A DNA stretch of 64,000 nt from assembly GCF_003966265.1 (NCBI RefSeq), contig NZ_RXNV01000003.1:496001-560000 (forward strand). The letters run 5' to 3'. Every line of letters begins with the position of its first letter. Position 1 is the stretch's first letter. Positions 8,235 through 19,590 of the stretch are shown here, one piece after another. Position numbers and translations under genes: made by a program. The stretch comes from Shewanella atlantica (lineage in GTDB: Bacteria; Pseudomonadota; Gammaproteobacteria; Enterobacterales; Shewanellaceae). The notes under the pieces are model-generated. The model was not told the DNA's origin and did no database searches. It saw only the letters and a list, made by a program, of their open reading frames with translations.

Positions 8235-9413
8235 ATGAAGTGGTTTATCAATATTTGGCGCACACTCAACAAGCCAGCCAAATTCCTAACCTTAGGTACG
8301 GTCAGTTTATCTGCCTTCCTGATGGGCATCATTTTTTGGGGTGGTTTCAATACCGCACTAGAGATGACCAATACCGAAGAGTTTTGTATTAGCTGTCACA
8401 GTATGGAAAGCAAGCCATACCAAGAGCTACAGGAAACCGTTCACTGGTCAAATCATTCCGGCGTTCGCGCAACGTGCCCGGATTGTCACGTACCACATAA
8501 CTGGAGTCGCAAGATAGGCCGTAAGATCGAAGCATCTCACGACATGTGGGGCTGGTTACTGCAAACGGTCAACACCAGTGAAAAGTTCGAAGCTAAACGC
8601 TTAGAGATGGCAAGCCGCGAATGGAAGCGTTTCGACCGTGATAACTCGCTTGCGTGTAAAAACTGTCACAACTACGACTCGATGAAGTGGGACAGCATGT
8701 CCAAGCTGGCTCAGAAGCAGATGAAACGAGCGGCAGAGCTGGATCAGAGCTGTATCGATTGTCATAAGGGTATCGCCCATAAACTTCCGGACATGGGCAC
8801 ATCCCGTGCACCAGAACTGATCGCCCAGGTAGGTTCAGGCGAAAGCGCACCACAGGCTGAGCAAACTTACTTTACCGCGCTGACTAAGCCACTTTTCTAC
8901 AACGACAAGACCGATGTAGAAGCCGGCACCCTGAACATAGCAACTAAGGTCAAAGTATTAGAGAGCAAGGGTAATCGAGTAAAAATAGGCATCGATGGCT
9001 GGCGTAAGAAGATTGGCGCGGGTCGTGTGATCTACTATGACTTCGGACTTAATATTCTCTCAGCACAACTAACCAAAGATGCGGCGCTGGAAGAGGGTGT
9101 CATCGAGACCTTCGAAGAGAAGGAAGACCCGATGACAGGTCTTAAGTGGCAACGTGTTGAGGCACAGATCTGGACAGACAAAGACTATCTTGTAACAGAC
9201 CTTCAGCCACTTTGGGACTATGCCCGTGATACTTACACCACCAGCTGTAGTGTATGTCACACGCAGCCCGATGAAGCACATTTCGATGCCAACACCTGGC
9301 CGGGAATGTTCCAGGGCATGATAGCGTTCGTCAATATGGATCAGGATACCCAGGCGCTGGTACAGAAATACCTGCAAGAGCATTCATCGACGTTTGACAA
9401 GTCAGCGCACTAA
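8235..9413 (+). CDS. torC: pentahaem c-type cytochrome TorC
   Basis: A membrane-anchored electron carrier from the quinol pool to periplasmic TorA. Residues 1-40 form the N-terminal anchor ([20 protein letters not shown]). Four NapC/NirT-type haem sites follow: CISCH 51-55, CPDCH 81-85, CKNCH 141-145 and CIDCH 173-177. The C-terminal domain carries the fifth, CSVCH 338-342, as is typical for TorC and not NapC. The length of 392 matches the family. AAGGATG precedes the ATG. Its C-terminal domain is known in E. coli also to interact with the TorS signalling system. The gene ends 19 bases before torA. Confidence 0.95.
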   Translation: MKWFINIWRTLNKPAKFLTLGTVSLSAFLMGIIFWGGFNTALEMTNTEEFCISCHSMESKPYQELQETVHWSNHSGVRATCPDCHVPHNWSRKIGRKIEASHDMWGWLLQTVNTSEKFEAKRLEMASREWKRFDRDNSLACKNCHNYDSMKWDSMSKLAQKQMKRAAELDQSCIDCHKGIAHKLPDMGTSRAPELIAQVGSGESAPQAEQTYFTALTKPLFYNDKTDVEAGTLNIATKVKVLESKGNRVKIGIDGWRKKIGAGRVIYYDFGLNILSAQLTKDAALEEGVIETFEEKEDPMTGLKWQRVEAQIWTDKDYLVTDLQPLWDYARDTYTTSCSVCHTQPDEAHFDANTWPGMFQGMIAFVNMDQDTQALVQKYLQEHSSTFDKSAH

Positions 9414-9432
9414 TAAGTTAAGGACACGAATA

Positions 9433-11925
9433 ATGAACAGAAGAGACTTTCTAAAAGGCTTAGTATCAACATCTTATGTTGTGCTCAGCGGAGCCTCAGT
9501 ACTCGCTCCACTCAATGCCTTAGCCGCGTCTGGCGCCAAGTCAAAAGATGGCTGGTTAACGACAGGTTCGCACTTCGGTGCGTTCAAGATGAAGCGTAAA
9601 AATGGCGTGATTGACCAGGTAAAACCCTTCGACCTTGATAAATATCCAACGGATATGATCAATGGTATTAAAGGTCTGGTTTATAACCCATCTCGCGTTC
9701 GCTACCCTATGGTACGCCTGGATTTCCTGCTTAAGGGACACAAGAGCGACACCACACAGCGCGGTGATTTTCGCTTCGTACGTGTAACATGGGACAAGGC
9801 CCTTCACCTACTTAAAGACTCACTCGATGAAGTGCAGAGCAAGTATGGACCATCGGGGCTGCATGCAGGCCAAACCGGCTGGCGCGCCACGGGGCAGCTG
9901 CATTCGAGCACCAGCCATATGCAACGCGCCATAGGCATGCACGGCAACTTTGTGAAAAAAGTGGGCGACTACTCAACGGGTGCTGGGCAAACCATTCTGC
10001 CTTACATCTTAGGTTCCACCGAGGTCTATGCACAGGGGACATCCTGGCCACTGATCCTCGAAGAATCGAACACCATTATTTTATGGTCAAACGATCCTTA
10101 CAAGAACCTTCAGGTAGGTTGGAACGCAGAGACTCACGAGTCATTTGCCTACCTTGCTCAGCTGAAAGAGAAAGTTAAGCAGGGCAAGATCCGCGTCATC
10201 AGCATCGATCCCGTCGTCACCAAGACACAGAAGTACCTGGGCTGTGAACAGCTTTACGTTAACCCACAAACCGACGTTGCCTTAATGCTGGGCATTGCCC
10301 ATGAGATGGTGACCAAGAAGCTGCACGATGAGAAGTTCATCGAAGGCTATAGCCTGGGCTTCGACAGATTCCTTCCTTACCTCATGGGTGAGAGTGACGG
10401 CGTAGCTAAGACACCTGAGTGGGCAAGCGAGATCACCGGCGTGTCGCCAGAGATCATCCGTGATTTAGCTAAGGTGATGACCAAAGGCCGCACTCAGATG
10501 ATGATGGGCTGGTGTATCCAGCGCCAGCAACATGGCGAGCAGCCCTATTGGATGGCGGCGGTGCTGGCTACCATGATAGGCCAGATTGGTCTGCCTGGCG
10601 GCGGCATCAGTTATGGCCACCACTACTCAAGCATCGGTGTACCCTCTTCAGGTGCCGCGGCGCCGGGTGCCTTCCCGCGTAATTTAGACGAAGACCAAAA
10701 GCCACTGTTCGATAGCAATGACTTTAAAGGCGCAAGCAGTACGATTCCTGTTGCCCGCTGGATCGACGCCATCATGGAACCGGGAAAGACTATCGATGCC
10801 AATGGCTCGAAAGTCACCTACCCCGACATCAAGATGATGGTGTTCTCGGGCAACAACCCATGGAACCATCATCAAGACAGAAACAAGATGAAACAAGCTT
10901 TCCAGAAGCTTGAATGTGTAGTCACCATAGACATGAACTGGACTGCTACCTGTCGTTTCTCCGATATTGTACTGCCGGCCTGTACGACGTTCGAGCGTAA
11001 CGATATCGATGTCTATGGCAGTTACGCGAATCGCGGTATTCTCGCCATGCAGAAGATGGTTGAGCCACTGTTTGAGAGTCTCTCCGACTTTGAAATATTT
11101 ACCCGTTTCGCCGCCGTCATGGGCAAAGAGAAAGAGTACACCCGTGGCATGACAGAGAAAGATTGGCTCATTAAGCTATACGATGATTGTAAGGCAGCCA
11201 ATGCCGGTAAGTTTGATATGCCGGACTTCGAGTCCTTCTGGAAAGAGGGTTATGTTCACTTCGGTGAGGGTAAGCCATGGACACGTCATGCAGCATTCAG
11301 GGACGATCCTGAGATCAATCCTCTCGGTACCCCTTCGGGTCTGATTGAGATATTCAGCCGTAAGATCGCTCAATTTGGTTACGATGACTGCCCAGGTCAC
11401 CCGACATGGATGGAAAAGCTAGAGCGTAGCCACGGCGGACCCGGATCTGAAAAGTTCCCCGTCTGGATGCAGTCTTGCCATCCCGACAAGCGGTTACACT
11501 CTCAGATGTGTGAATCTAAAGAGTATCGTGAAACCTATACAGTACAGGGCCGTGAGCCGGTGTACTTAAGTCCTGTCGATGCGAAAAAACGTGGCATCAA
11601 AGATGGCGATATCGTGCGTGTATTTAACGAACGTGGTCAGCTACTCGCTGGCGCAGTTGTCAGCGACAGCTTCCCACAGGGTGTCATACGTATCCATGAG
11701 GGTGCCTGGTATGGCCCCGTCGGCGAAGATGGCAGCAAAGAGGGCGGCGCAGAAATTGGTGCCCTTTGTAGCTACGGCGATCCGAATACCCTGACACAGG
11801 ATATCGGTACCTCAAAACTTGCTCAGGCCTGCTCTGCCTATACTTGTCTGGTTGAATTTGAGAAATATCAGGGTAAAGTACCCGAAGTAAGTTCTTTCAA
11901 TGGACCTGTTGAGACACAGATATGA
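9433..11925 (+). CDS. torA: trimethylamine-N-oxide reductase TorA
   Basis: The periplasmic molybdenum enzyme that reduces TMAO to trimethylamine as terminal acceptor of anaerobic respiration. The ATG at 9433 is chosen because it begins the Tat signal MNRRDFLKG with its hydrophobic core and an ALAAS cleavage region. The longer frame from 9394 would bury that signal. The protein has 830 residues. The molybdenum-ligating serine lies in GDYSTGAGQ (Ser181 of the precursor), as in the DMSO/TMAO reductase group, and the bis-MGD-binding signatures extend to the C-terminal dinucleotide-binding domain ([20 protein letters not shown]). There is no N-terminal 4Fe-4S motif, as expected for TorA. It overlaps torD by four bases. 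Confidence 0.96.
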   Translation: MNRRDFLKGLVSTSYVVLSGASVLAPLNALAASGAKSKDGWLTTGSHFGAFKMKRKNGVIDQVKPFDLDKYPTDMINGIKGLVYNPSRVRYPMVRLDFLLKGHKSDTTQRGDFRFVRVTWDKALHLLKDSLDEVQSKYGPSGLHAGQTGWRATGQLHSSTSHMQRAIGMHGNFVKKVGDYSTGAGQTILPYILGSTEVYAQGTSWPLILEESNTIILWSNDPYKNLQVGWNAETHESFAYLAQLKEKVKQGKIRVISIDPVVTKTQKYLGCEQLYVNPQTDVALMLGIAHEMVTKKLHDEKFIEGYSLGFDRFLPYLMGESDGVAKTPEWASEITGVSPEIIRDLAKVMTKGRTQMMMGWCIQRQQHGEQPYWMAAVLATMIGQIGLPGGGISYGHHYSSIGVPSSGAAAPGAFPRNLDEDQKPLFDSNDFKGASSTIPVARWIDAIMEPGKTIDANGSKVTYPDIKMMVFSGNNPWNHHQDRNKMKQAFQKLECVVTIDMNWTATCRFSDIVLPACTTFERNDIDVYGSYANRGILAMQKMVEPLFESLSDFEIFTRFAAVMGKEKEYTRGMTEKDWLIKLYDDCKAANAGKFDMPDFESFWKEGYVHFGEGKPWTRHAAFRDDPEINPLGTPSGLIEIFSRKIAQFGYDDCPGHPTWMEKLERSHGGPGSEKFPVWMQSCHPDKRLHSQMCESKEYRETYTVQGREPVYLSPVDAKKRGIKDGDIVRVFNERGQLLAGAVVSDSFPQGVIRIHEGAWYGPVGEDGSKEGGAEIGALCSYGDPNTLTQDIGTSKLAQACSAYTCLVEFEKYQGKVPEVSSFNGPVETQI

Positions 11926-12569
11926 ATAGAGAGCCGGTAACAGACAGTGCTATCAATCAGGCAAGGGGGATGGTCTATCAACTGCTATCTTCCCTGTTTG
12001 CTAAAGAGGTCGATCATCAACTTCTGCATGAGCTCACCAGTGAACAGGCTCAAGGCTTCTGGGCACAACTCGCCAGCGAGTCGGCGTTTAAGGCCGATGT
12101 AGATACTCTTGTATCGGTACTCAGTGAGCTGAAGTCGGATAAAGCCCTGCTGGAACTTGCCGCCGATTACTGTGGTCTGTTTCTGGTCGGTACCAAGCAC
12201 AGCGCCTCTCCCTACGCGAGCCTCTATCTGGAGGACGCAGAGGGAGGTAGCACTGATGAGCCAACCCTGTTTGGAGAGCAGCATCAACTGATGCTGCAGT
12301 TCTTGAAACAGAGTCAGCTTCAGGTGCAGAGCAGCTTTCCGGAACCGGCCGATCATCTGGCCGTGATCCTGGCTTATGCCGCGCACCTTTGTAATACCGC
12401 TGATGAGGCTGCACAACTCGAATTTATCGAGTCGTACCTCAATAACTGGGTCGGAAACTTCGCCGCTAAGGTGACTCAATGTGATAGCGGCCAGTTTTAC
12501 AGTGCGCTCACCCGCTTAACACAGAGCTGGATACAGGCCGAAGTGACAGGTCTGCGGGCAGAGCAGTAA
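11922..12569 (+). CDS. torD: TorA-specific chaperone TorD
   Basis: A 215-residue all-helical cytosolic chaperone of the TorD/DmsD family. It binds apo-TorA and its Tat signal and promotes cofactor loading before export. The family pattern is visible in the middle ([15 protein letters not shown], then [17 protein letters not shown]). Its ATGA overlap with torA gives translational coupling. A terminator after it ends the operon. Confidence 0.92.
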   Translation: MNREPVTDSAINQARGMVYQLLSSLFAKEVDHQLLHELTSEQAQGFWAQLASESAFKADVDTLVSVLSELKSDKALLELAADYCGLFLVGTKHSASPYASLYLEDAEGGSTDEPTLFGEQHQLMLQFLKQSQLQVQSSFPEPADHLAVILAYAAHLCNTADEAAQLEFIESYLNNWVGNFAAKVTQCDSGQFYSALTRLTQSWIQAEVTGLRAEQ

Positions 12570-12574
12570 AGCTG

Positions 12575-12595
12575 TTGCTAGTTGCTAGTTGTAGG
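12575..12595 (+). repeat. short 7-bp-period repeat after torD
   Basis: TTGCTAG occurs twice, followed by TTGTAGG, in the trailer between torD and its terminator. It is the smallest member of a family of 7-bp-period arrays in this window. Confidence 0.5.
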
Positions 12596-12607
12596 AAGAG
12601 AATATAG

Positions 12608-12638
12608 AAAGCGCCTGGGTCTCCCGGCGCTTTTTTTA
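12608..12638 (+). terminator. terminator of the torECAD operon
   Basis: AAAGCGCC, a loop, GGCGCTTTTTTT: a GC-rich stem followed by seven T residues, 40 bases after the torD stop. Confidence 0.88.
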
Positions 12639-12684
12639 TTTAACCTGAACTGATGTTAACAAGTCTTAGATAATGAGTGCCGGG

Positions 12685-12936
12685 TTATTTAAGCTCCCGC
12701 TCTCCCAAAATGAAATGTCGATATCCCCACACCAGCAGGTGCAACAGCAGCAAGCCTGAGAAGCTCACACAGAAAAACAGCAAGGCGATGGACTCGACGA
12801 CTAAGGGCTGCTCATAATAGAAGCAGAACCATAGCGGCCAGCTTATCAAAGAGAGTATGGTGAGCTGCCACATGCATGTTTTACAACGACCTATCTTCTC
12901 TTTAAACACAGATGTGTTGCAAAAACGACACCCCAT
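12685..12936 (-). CDS. DUF3624-type small zinc-ribbon/membrane protein
   Basis: An 83-residue protein. It begins with two CxxC-like pairs (CRFC at residues 3-6, CKTC near 18-21), followed by two hydrophobic helices (LTILSLISWPLWFCFYY and SIALLFFCVSFSGLLLLHLL). The pattern GRCKTCMWQLTILSLISWPL is how I recognise DUF3624, a function-unknown family of gammaproteobacteria. The start at 12936 is preferred because GAGG lies six bases before it, whereas the longer frame runs into low-complexity repeats. Confidence 0.75.
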   Translation of the reverse strand: MGCRFCNTSVFKEKIGRCKTCMWQLTILSLISWPLWFCFYYEQPLVVESIALLFFCVSFSGLLLLHLLVWGYRHFILGERELK

Positions 12937-13140
12937 CTCAACCTCATTCTTTATCAAACTATTTATCAAACTGATCAACAAACTATTTATCAAATCAGGT
13001 CAATGATACTCAGTAATAAGACAAGCACAAAGCGCTTTATCTCTTACAGATCCAACACGTGATTCACTTTATTAAAAGTTAATTGAAATGGGTCCAGAAA
13101 CCTACTCCCCTCCCCACCACTCACCTTAGTAGTAGATAAA

Positions 13141-13154
13141 TTGATCTTTATCAA
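13141..13154 (+). promoter_or_regulatory. perfect FNR/EtrA-type operator
   Basis: TTGAT-CTTT-ATCAA is a perfect match to the FNR consensus. A -10-like TTATAA is at 13178-13183, which would place transcription start near 13190 with the box centred near -42. That is the usual position for FNR activation. The start codon of the haem lipoprotein follows about 135 bases later. Anaerobic induction is inferred. Confidence 0.75.
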
Positions 13155-13323
13155 GGAAGGGACAAGTAGAATGCACCTTATAACACTAACTGCTAATCCA
13201 TAGTCTACTGTTACAGCATTGTTAATTTCACACGTTAACCAACCGGAGAAAATATAAACAAGAACTAAACCTTTCGCGATTGCAAATAAATCGTATTAAA
13301 ACAGATTGTTAAGGAGAGACAAA

Positions 13324-14937
13324 ATGAACAAAAAGTTTCTAATTTCCGGGCTATTCGCTTCGTTATTTCTATTTGCCGGTTGTAGTGGAGATGACGGTGC
13401 CGATGGAGCAGCGGGTCCAGCCGGGCCCGCCGGAACAGATGGCGTCGATGGAACGGATGGCGCCGACGGAGCCGATGGTGTAGGCGGAAGTACTCTGCCT
13501 CTACCAACTTTAGAGGGACATAATGGCGATCATGGCACCATCATGGCATATGACGTACAAGCGGCCTATAACGGTGACACCTTCTTCTGGCGCTTATCTT
13601 ATCGAGGCAATGAAGGTAAACGCCATCAATATTTACGCTATGACGGCACCGCCTGGCAGAAGGAGGGTGGTGACAGGCGTGATGCTCAGGCGACGATAGA
13701 CGGTGATGTTGATCAGGGCGACATGGGGCTGCTATCTACCATCTATGAGCAACGCACCTCTATCATGCTTAGCGATCCAGCTCGTGCGGAATCTGCGGGA
13801 GCCTTTGGTGAACAGGGTTGTTTCCTCACCTGTCATGACGACAGCCGTCATATGCCTCAGTGGACATCGGCGAACGGCCACGACGGTAAGTATATTTTAC
13901 CAGACGATGCAGGCGCCGAAGGTGATATAGCCGCCGATCTATGGCATTGGCGTGGCGCCAGAAGTAACCCTATTGCCATGGCCGACGACCAGTGGATCAA
14001 GACCACTGACTTCCCCGGCGGCGGTGGCGGTAATGCTCCTGGCGATGGTTCAGATAACGGTGGACGTAAAGGCGACGGAGGTCAAAGTGTATTCTTCAAC
14101 CAGGGCCTCGATGTCGATGGCAACCCACAATACCTGCTGGATCCTACGACCACATTCGGAGAGCGTACTTTCGCCTGGAGCGATTTCTGGACCACGCCCT
14201 TCTATTACATGAGCATGCCTGATGCTGCGCAGCTGGGACACACTACACCTAATCCACTTGCCGTTCCTTATGCCGATGTTTCCGGCGATTTCGTTCCTGT
14301 AGATGGTGATACTGTACCTAGACGGATTCTAAGGGCCGGTGCGGGTAGCCGAGCGGATATCACCGCATACGGAACAAGCTACACCCCTGAATCGGGTGAT
14401 GGCAATTTAGGAGTATGGAACGTTCAGATGCAGCGAGCGCTTGATACCGGTAGTGCTACCGATGATATAGCCATGGTAGCAGGTGGCACTTACGATGCAG
14501 GTTTCGAAGTACACCTCTGGGAATACACCACCCGGGATCACTATGTATCTTTCCCTCAGAAGATCACCTTAGGTGACCTTGGCGTTCCAGGTGCAATCGT
14601 TGCTCAATCTCTTGCGGGTACCGGTCGGGATACATTGCCAAACTGGAGTGCGATACCAGCGACACGTATCTGGTTGTTCCAACCAGGAATCAATAGTATA
14701 GAGTTCTTAAATGGTGCAAATGCTACTGCAGGTCTAATCTATACCGATCCGGTCACGGGAAGCCCTGTCGATCAGGTTCATGGTGGAGCAGGAAGCGTTG
14801 TGGCCGGCGCCGCATGTAGCGATTGTCATAACGTGCTAGCGAATGATCCGACACCGCCACCACTATTTGATGCGGGCTCGATGGAGAACTTAACCAGACA
14901 GCGTGGTGGCGTCTGGGCCGATACTCCCGTCGATTAG
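13324..14937 (+). CDS. collagen-like, ethylbenzene-dehydrogenase-type haem lipoprotein
   Basis: A 537-residue exported lipoprotein. The signal (KKFLISGLFASLFLFAGC) has a lipobox with Cys at residue 20. A short Gly-X-Y tract follows (GADGAAGPAGPAGTDGVDG), like a collagen-like stalk. The rest resembles the EB_dh haem-binding domain of ethylbenzene-dehydrogenase/DMSO-reductase gamma-type subunits, with features such as DTFFWRLSYRG and a C-terminal haem motif CSDCH (near residue 500). A second cysteine pair, CFLTCH, has three residues between the cysteines, which is not a standard haem c site. AAGGAGAG lies just before the ATG at 13324. The FNR-type box suggests a part in anaerobic electron transfer, possibly outside the inner membrane; no partner is adjacent. 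Confidence 0.75.
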   Translation: MNKKFLISGLFASLFLFAGCSGDDGADGAAGPAGPAGTDGVDGTDGADGADGVGGSTLPLPTLEGHNGDHGTIMAYDVQAAYNGDTFFWRLSYRGNEGKRHQYLRYDGTAWQKEGGDRRDAQATIDGDVDQGDMGLLSTIYEQRTSIMLSDPARAESAGAFGEQGCFLTCHDDSRHMPQWTSANGHDGKYILPDDAGAEGDIAADLWHWRGARSNPIAMADDQWIKTTDFPGGGGGNAPGDGSDNGGRKGDGGQSVFFNQGLDVDGNPQYLLDPTTTFGERTFAWSDFWTTPFYYMSMPDAAQLGHTTPNPLAVPYADVSGDFVPVDGDTVPRRILRAGAGSRADITAYGTSYTPESGDGNLGVWNVQMQRALDTGSATDDIAMVAGGTYDAGFEVHLWEYTTRDHYVSFPQKITLGDLGVPGAIVAQSLAGTGRDTLPNWSAIPATRIWLFQPGINSIEFLNGANATAGLIYTDPVTGSPVDQVHGGAGSVVAGAACSDCHNVLANDPTPPPLFDAGSMENLTRQRGGVWADTPVD

Positions 14938-15050
14938 TAATCGATTAAGTATTAGTCATACTGAAGTAAAAACATAAAGGGTATTATCTGTGTAATAGGA
15001 CAGGTATAACATCTGCCCAGTGTAGACAGATAAAATGCCTGAATAAAATT

Positions 15051-15081
15051 AAAATCCTCTTGCTTCGCAGGGGGATTTTTT
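15051..15081. terminator. terminator between the haem lipoprotein and the helicase
   Basis: AAAATCCTC, a loop, GGGGGATTTTTT. A T run follows on the plus strand and a T-rich tract on the minus strand, so it may serve both convergent genes. Confidence 0.7.
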
Positions 15082-15146
15082 ACCCCTCACAGATTATCGA
15101 ATGTGCTATTAGCAACCTGTATAAACCCACACAAAACCTGTTCCAT

Positions 15147-16406
15147 TTAACGCCTCGAACCTGGCTTCTTGCCACCGGACGCTCTTCGCTTGGCTCTCTG
15201 TTTCTGCGCCGCTTTACTGTTCTTTCGGGTAACGGGCTCGGCTTTGGTCAAATCGGGCTCAAACCCCGGCAACCATTGCTGGGGCAATCTTGAGTCCAGC
15301 AGTGCTTCAATTTCCTCGAGCAGCAATGCATCGTCTTCACTGTACAAGGTGACGGCAAGGCCTGAATTACCCGCACGACCGGTGCGGCCAATTCGGTGAA
15401 TATAGTCTTCGGCGATAAAGGGCAGCTCATAATTCACCACCACCTTCAGATCATCGACATCGAGTCCCCGCGCCGCAACGTCGGTTGCGACCAATACCTG
15501 AATGTCTTCTTGCTTAAACTGCTGCAATACTTTTTCTCTTGCCGCCTGCGACAGGTCCCCATGAAACGCCTGCGCCTTAATGCCGCCCTTAACCATCTTC
15601 GCGGCGATATTATCGGCGCCCTGCTTTTTGCGGCTGAATATCAACACTTGCTGCCACTGCTTTGACTTGACCAGGTGACAGATAAGCTCACTCTTCCTGT
15701 CGGCATCGACGGCATAAACGACCTGCTCCACTTTAGCGGCTAGCGTATTACGTTTATCCACCTCAATCAGCTTAGGGTCTTGCTGCAGACGTTTACTCAG
15801 GGCAAATACACTTGGATCAAATGTGGCGGAAAACAGCAGGGTCTGCCTTTTAGAGGGTACCTGTTTTAAAATGGCATCAATTTCATCCTTAAAGCCCATA
15901 TCCAACATGCGATCGGCTTCATCGAATACCAAAAATGCCAGCTGTTTCAATGTCAGCGAGCCGCGCCTGAGATGATCCAAGAGACGGCCGGGCGTCGCCA
16001 CCAGAATATCGACACCCGCTTTTAAGACATCGGCTTGAGCATCGATACTCACACCGCCGTAGACAATGGCGGTATTTAAGCCTGCGCCTTTACCGTACTT
16101 AGTGAAACTTTGATGGACCTGCAGCGCGAGCTCTCTGGTTGGTGTCAGCACCAATGCCCGAACAGGCTTCATATTCACGGTTTCACCAGTCCCGCCGCTG
16201 GCCACGGGGCTGTCACTGAGCTTTTGCAAAATGGGCAAGGCAAATGCGGCGGTTTTCCCGGTTCCCGTTTGTGCGCCGGCCATAATGTCTTGTCCTGCTA
16301 AAATAACCGGAATGGCTTGAGCCTGTATCGGCGTAGGCGCTGAATAGCCCAGCTCGGATAAGAGGGTAACAAGCTCTCGATTCAAAGCCATAGATGAAAA
16401 AGACAT
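15147..16406 (-). CDS. DEAD-box ATP-dependent RNA helicase, RhlE-like
   Basis: A 419-residue helicase with all motifs: Q-motif (GYSAPTPIQAQAIP), motif I AQTGTGKT, Ia PTRELALQ, Ib TPGRLLDH, DEAD as VFDEADRMLD, III SATF, V VATDVAARGLD and VI YIHRIGRTGRAG. The C-terminal tail is short and basic (KNSKAAQKQRAKRRASGGKK), which fits the RhlE group and a role in RNA remodelling. The assignment to RhlE over other DEAD-box proteins is by the short length and tail only. Confidence 0.88.
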   Translation of the reverse strand: MSFSSMALNRELVTLLSELGYSAPTPIQAQAIPVILAGQDIMAGAQTGTGKTAAFALPILQKLSDSPVASGGTGETVNMKPVRALVLTPTRELALQVHQSFTKYGKGAGLNTAIVYGGVSIDAQADVLKAGVDILVATPGRLLDHLRRGSLTLKQLAFLVFDEADRMLDMGFKDEIDAILKQVPSKRQTLLFSATFDPSVFALSKRLQQDPKLIEVDKRNTLAAKVEQVVYAVDADRKSELICHLVKSKQWQQVLIFSRKKQGADNIAAKMVKGGIKAQAFHGDLSQAAREKVLQQFKQEDIQVLVATDVAARGLDVDDLKVVVNYELPFIAEDYIHRIGRTGRAGNSGLAVTLYSEDDALLLEEIEALLDSRLPQQWLPGFEPDLTKAEPVTRKNSKAAQKQRAKRRASGGKKPGSRR

Positions 16407-16533
16407 GACACTACACCACTGGAATACGACAAAATAATTGCCGGGCAGTTTAACAGAATTCCCTCATCGGTGAGAATCTCATATTACGTGCCGTTAACTG
16501 AAAAGTGAAAGGAGGGGCAAGCCCCTCATCAGG

Positions 16534-19500
16534 TTATGGCGTAAGTTGTTTCTCCAGCTCATCGATTGACTCTCGATACAACTGCAACACTTGTTGGTGC
16601 TCACTTACCTCGTAGACCTCCCCCTCCAACGCCTTGCACAGCTCAGCCATGGCGGTAAGGCCCATACTCGCACTGCTCCCCTTGAGCGCATGTAGCAGCG
16701 TTCCTGTATGAGTCGGATACTCACCTAAGGCCTGTATTTGAACCTGGCTGGACTCTCTATACAGCTCGAGCATCTCAGTGACCGCATCGAGTCCGAGATA
16801 TTCGATATCCTGCTGTATCTGACTCAGATCGAGTAGTGACTCACTCTTATGAATGTTTGCACTCTTGTGGACATTTGCGCTTACATCAGGCCCTCCCCCC
16901 TCGGTACCGCCATGGGAAGGTGAAGATGCCTCTTTAGAGGATTGGATTTTAGCGACGCCTATCCAAGCGGCCAGCGACTGCATATTCAGCGGTTTACCCA
17001 GTACGATATCGAAACCGGCCCTCTGATAGCTGACAATATCATCGGCCTGGATCTGTGCCGTAAATGCTGCAATCTCTAACCGGTGAGATGCCTGTTTATT
17101 GATATGCTGCAACTCTTCGAGCAGCTCTACCCCGGATCCGTCCCCCAACTGAATATCCAGCATGATGGCATCAAACCCTTTAGCCGTATCCGCGCGGTAT
17201 AACTCGCGCGCTTCAGCGCAGCTATTGGCAAGGGTGGACTCGTGACCTAAGTGCGCCAGGAACCCCTGCGCCACCATGGCATTCACTTTATTATCTTCGA
17301 TGACCAGAACCTGTTTCTTACTCACCTGGTCCAATACTTGATCGCAGGGAGTGACCGCTTGCTTGCATACATGCAGAGGCAGGCTAAAGCCGAAGCAGCT
17401 GCCCTTACCCACTTCACTTTCCACCCAAAGCATAGCGCCCGTATCAAACCTGTGACCATCTTCACGTACTGATACTACAGCATCCCCTTCAGCAGCCTGA
17501 CACATCAACTCCACCAGCTCTTTACTGATGGCCAGCCCTAAGCCGGTTCCTCTTGAGCGCCCAAGATTAGGTTGCGAACTATAGGCCTTAAACAGCTGGG
17601 TTTTGGCATCAGGACTGATCCCTACCCCGGTATCTATCACCTCGAAACAGAGCCGATCTCCCTCGATATAAACTTTCAGACGCACCTCCCCCTCAGGGGT
17701 AAACTTGATGGCATTACCCAGCAGGTTAAACAGAACCTGCCTCAACTTGGGGCCATCGATACTGATACACTGTGGCAGTTGAGGGCTATCCAGTATCAGC
17801 TTTAACCCTGCTAACCCGGCGCCGGCCAACATGATCGCCACGACCTCATCGAGCAGATCGTTAATGGCAACCGGGCGGCATTCATTAGTCAGCTTCCCTT
17901 GTTCGAGGCGGGAGAAGTCTAAGATATCGTTTAACACCGTTTGCAATAGTGTGCCGCTATATTGCGACAGGGCTAACATCTGCTTTTGAGCTATGGGTAG
18001 GTCTGAATGACTGAGCAAGGTCAGGGTACCCAATAATCCATTGAGCGGCGTTCGAATTTCATGGCTCATGGTGGCAAGAAACAGCGACTTGGCTTGGTTG
18101 GCCTGCTCTGCCATCGTTCGAGCCTGAGCATGACCCTTGGCCTCGGCATCCAGCTGTCTGTTTGCTATCGCCAGCTCCTGAGTTCGCGCCTCGACGGTGA
18201 TTTCCAACGCCGCCTTATGTTCGGTCAGTTCGGCGGCACTGTCCCTCAACTCAGCCTGTAACTTCTGGTTATGGGCCGTCTTCTGTTTGAATGCCTTCAA
18301 CGCATTAGCCATCGCCGTCAGCTCATCATCACCATGTGAATTAATCGTCACCTGGGTATCCCCCAGACTCAGTCGGGACAAGGCTTCGGTGGCTTCGTTT
18401 AACCTCAGTGCAATCCCTTTGTATATCACCTTGTAGATGACTAATAATATCACCAGGAACATAAGAACTCCGGTGCTCCACAGACCCGCCTTAGCCCAGG
18501 ACAGCTGCTGCAGATAATCGATTCGGGCAAGTTCAGCTTGTTGCTGCTGTGTAGCCATCGCATTGTCGACGGCCTCGTTGAGTCCATACAATTTATCGGA
18601 CAGCGCCTGTAGTTGTTTGTCCTGCTCTTTTAGCAGCTGAGAGTATTGTTTTTGTGCAGCCAGTCCCTGAGACACCTGACGCAATATAACCAGCTCCTTA
18701 TCGAGCTCCTGTGCCCGGGCAGGGTCCCTGATTAAGCCCTTGAGCAGTTCCAGAGCCATCAAGTCAACTTTGGGACCGATATTGAACATTGGAGATGACG
18801 TTGGAGAAGTCGATGACGGAGCTAAAGGCTGGATCTGATATGAGCTGCTCATTGCCGGCATTTGCGACATACCGCTGAGTACTTTTAACAGCCCGGTCTC
18901 CTGCTCGGGAGACTGAAGTAGCTGGCCTACCAAGGCAATATTATGGATCAGTTTCAGGGCTCGATTGAGTCGCTCTTGAATATCTAAGTCTTGTTCGATA
19001 ACGGTATCGAGCAGATAAGCACTCTTAGAATTCCCGGCAACCTCGGGATACGCCAGACTCAATTTAGCCAGGATGGCAGAATCGACCACGGCCAACTCGG
19101 CTTCCAGTAATGTCGTACTATGGCTTGCCGCCCTGGCCAATGCTTCCCCCTGGGTGGAGAGCTGCCCGGCCACGGCCAGGCGTTTACCCACTTGCAGGCC
19201 TAACTGGGACATATCATGAATAATCTCGCCGGCAGATAACTCTAAACGACGGGCACTCTGCACCTCAAGCACCTTAAGACTCGCTATCGCCCCCAGCATG
19301 TTGGCACTGTTTATCGACAGAGTTCGCCCGATAAACTGCCTCTGTGGCTCTTCCTCTACCCTACCCAAAGCGGTGGCATTTTCGGCCAATGCATTTGAAG
19401 ATTGAACCAGTGAACGTGCGGCTTGAGAAGCCGGAAGCGCTTCATCATAGAGGTATTTATCGGCTAACTTAACCCAGTAGAGGCTCAGGCTGCCCAGAGA

Positions 19501-19590
19501 GACTAAGAGCAATAACAGGAAACCCAGCAGGCAGAATGCCAACATCAGGCGGCCGACCAGACTTTTTCTGGATAGTGATAAATTACTCAC
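16534..19590 (-). CDS. torS: TMAO sensor hybrid histidine kinase TorS
   Basis: A 1018-residue phosphorelay kinase of the TMAO system. Order: membrane helix (about 14-36), large helical periplasmic sensor domain (about 37-370), second helix (about 372-392), HAMP (about 395-445), coiled coil, HisKA with His510 ([11 protein letters not shown]), HATPase ([17 protein letters not shown]), a receiver with Asp812 ([11 protein letters not shown]) and an HPt domain with His967 ([13 protein letters not shown]). This four-step layout is that of TorS. The start is a GTG at 19590, with AAGGA nine bases upstream; an ATG four bases earlier only opens a frame that stops after ATG-AGT-GAG. The sensing partner TorT is divergent, 233 bases away. 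Confidence 0.9.
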   Translation of the reverse strand: MSNLSLSRKSLVGRLMLAFCLLGFLLLLLVSLGSLSLYWVKLADKYLYDEALPASQAARSLVQSSNALAENATALGRVEEEPQRQFIGRTLSINSANMLGAIASLKVLEVQSARRLELSAGEIIHDMSQLGLQVGKRLAVAGQLSTQGEALARAASHSTTLLEAELAVVDSAILAKLSLAYPEVAGNSKSAYLLDTVIEQDLDIQERLNRALKLIHNIALVGQLLQSPEQETGLLKVLSGMSQMPAMSSSYQIQPLAPSSTSPTSSPMFNIGPKVDLMALELLKGLIRDPARAQELDKELVILRQVSQGLAAQKQYSQLLKEQDKQLQALSDKLYGLNEAVDNAMATQQQQAELARIDYLQQLSWAKAGLWSTGVLMFLVILLVIYKVIYKGIALRLNEATEALSRLSLGDTQVTINSHGDDELTAMANALKAFKQKTAHNQKLQAELRDSAAELTEHKAALEITVEARTQELAIANRQLDAEAKGHAQARTMAEQANQAKSLFLATMSHEIRTPLNGLLGTLTLLSHSDLPIAQKQMLALSQYSGTLLQTVLNDILDFSRLEQGKLTNECRPVAINDLLDEVVAIMLAGAGLAGLKLILDSPQLPQCISIDGPKLRQVLFNLLGNAIKFTPEGEVRLKVYIEGDRLCFEVIDTGVGISPDAKTQLFKAYSSQPNLGRSRGTGLGLAISKELVELMCQAAEGDAVVSVREDGHRFDTGAMLWVESEVGKGSCFGFSLPLHVCKQAVTPCDQVLDQVSKKQVLVIEDNKVNAMVAQGFLAHLGHESTLANSCAEARELYRADTAKGFDAIMLDIQLGDGSGVELLEELQHINKQASHRLEIAAFTAQIQADDIVSYQRAGFDIVLGKPLNMQSLAAWIGVAKIQSSKEASSPSHGGTEGGGPDVSANVHKSANIHKSESLLDLSQIQQDIEYLGLDAVTEMLELYRESSQVQIQALGEYPTHTGTLLHALKGSSASMGLTAMAELCKALEGEVYEVSEHQQVLQLYRESIDELEKQLTP

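Noticed and set aside
9394..9432. Longer TorA start at 9394
   Set aside because: It overlaps torC and puts 13 residues before the Tat motif; the ATG at 9433 starts the signal properly.
12950..12996. FNR-like half sites in the ATCAAACTATTTATCAAA repeats
   Set aside because: Direct repeats rather than the inverted TTGAT-N4-ATCAA arrangement.
13265..13507. Minus-strand frame rich in His/Arg opposite the haem lipoprotein
   Set aside because: Its composition comes from the Gly-X-Y repeat read backwards.
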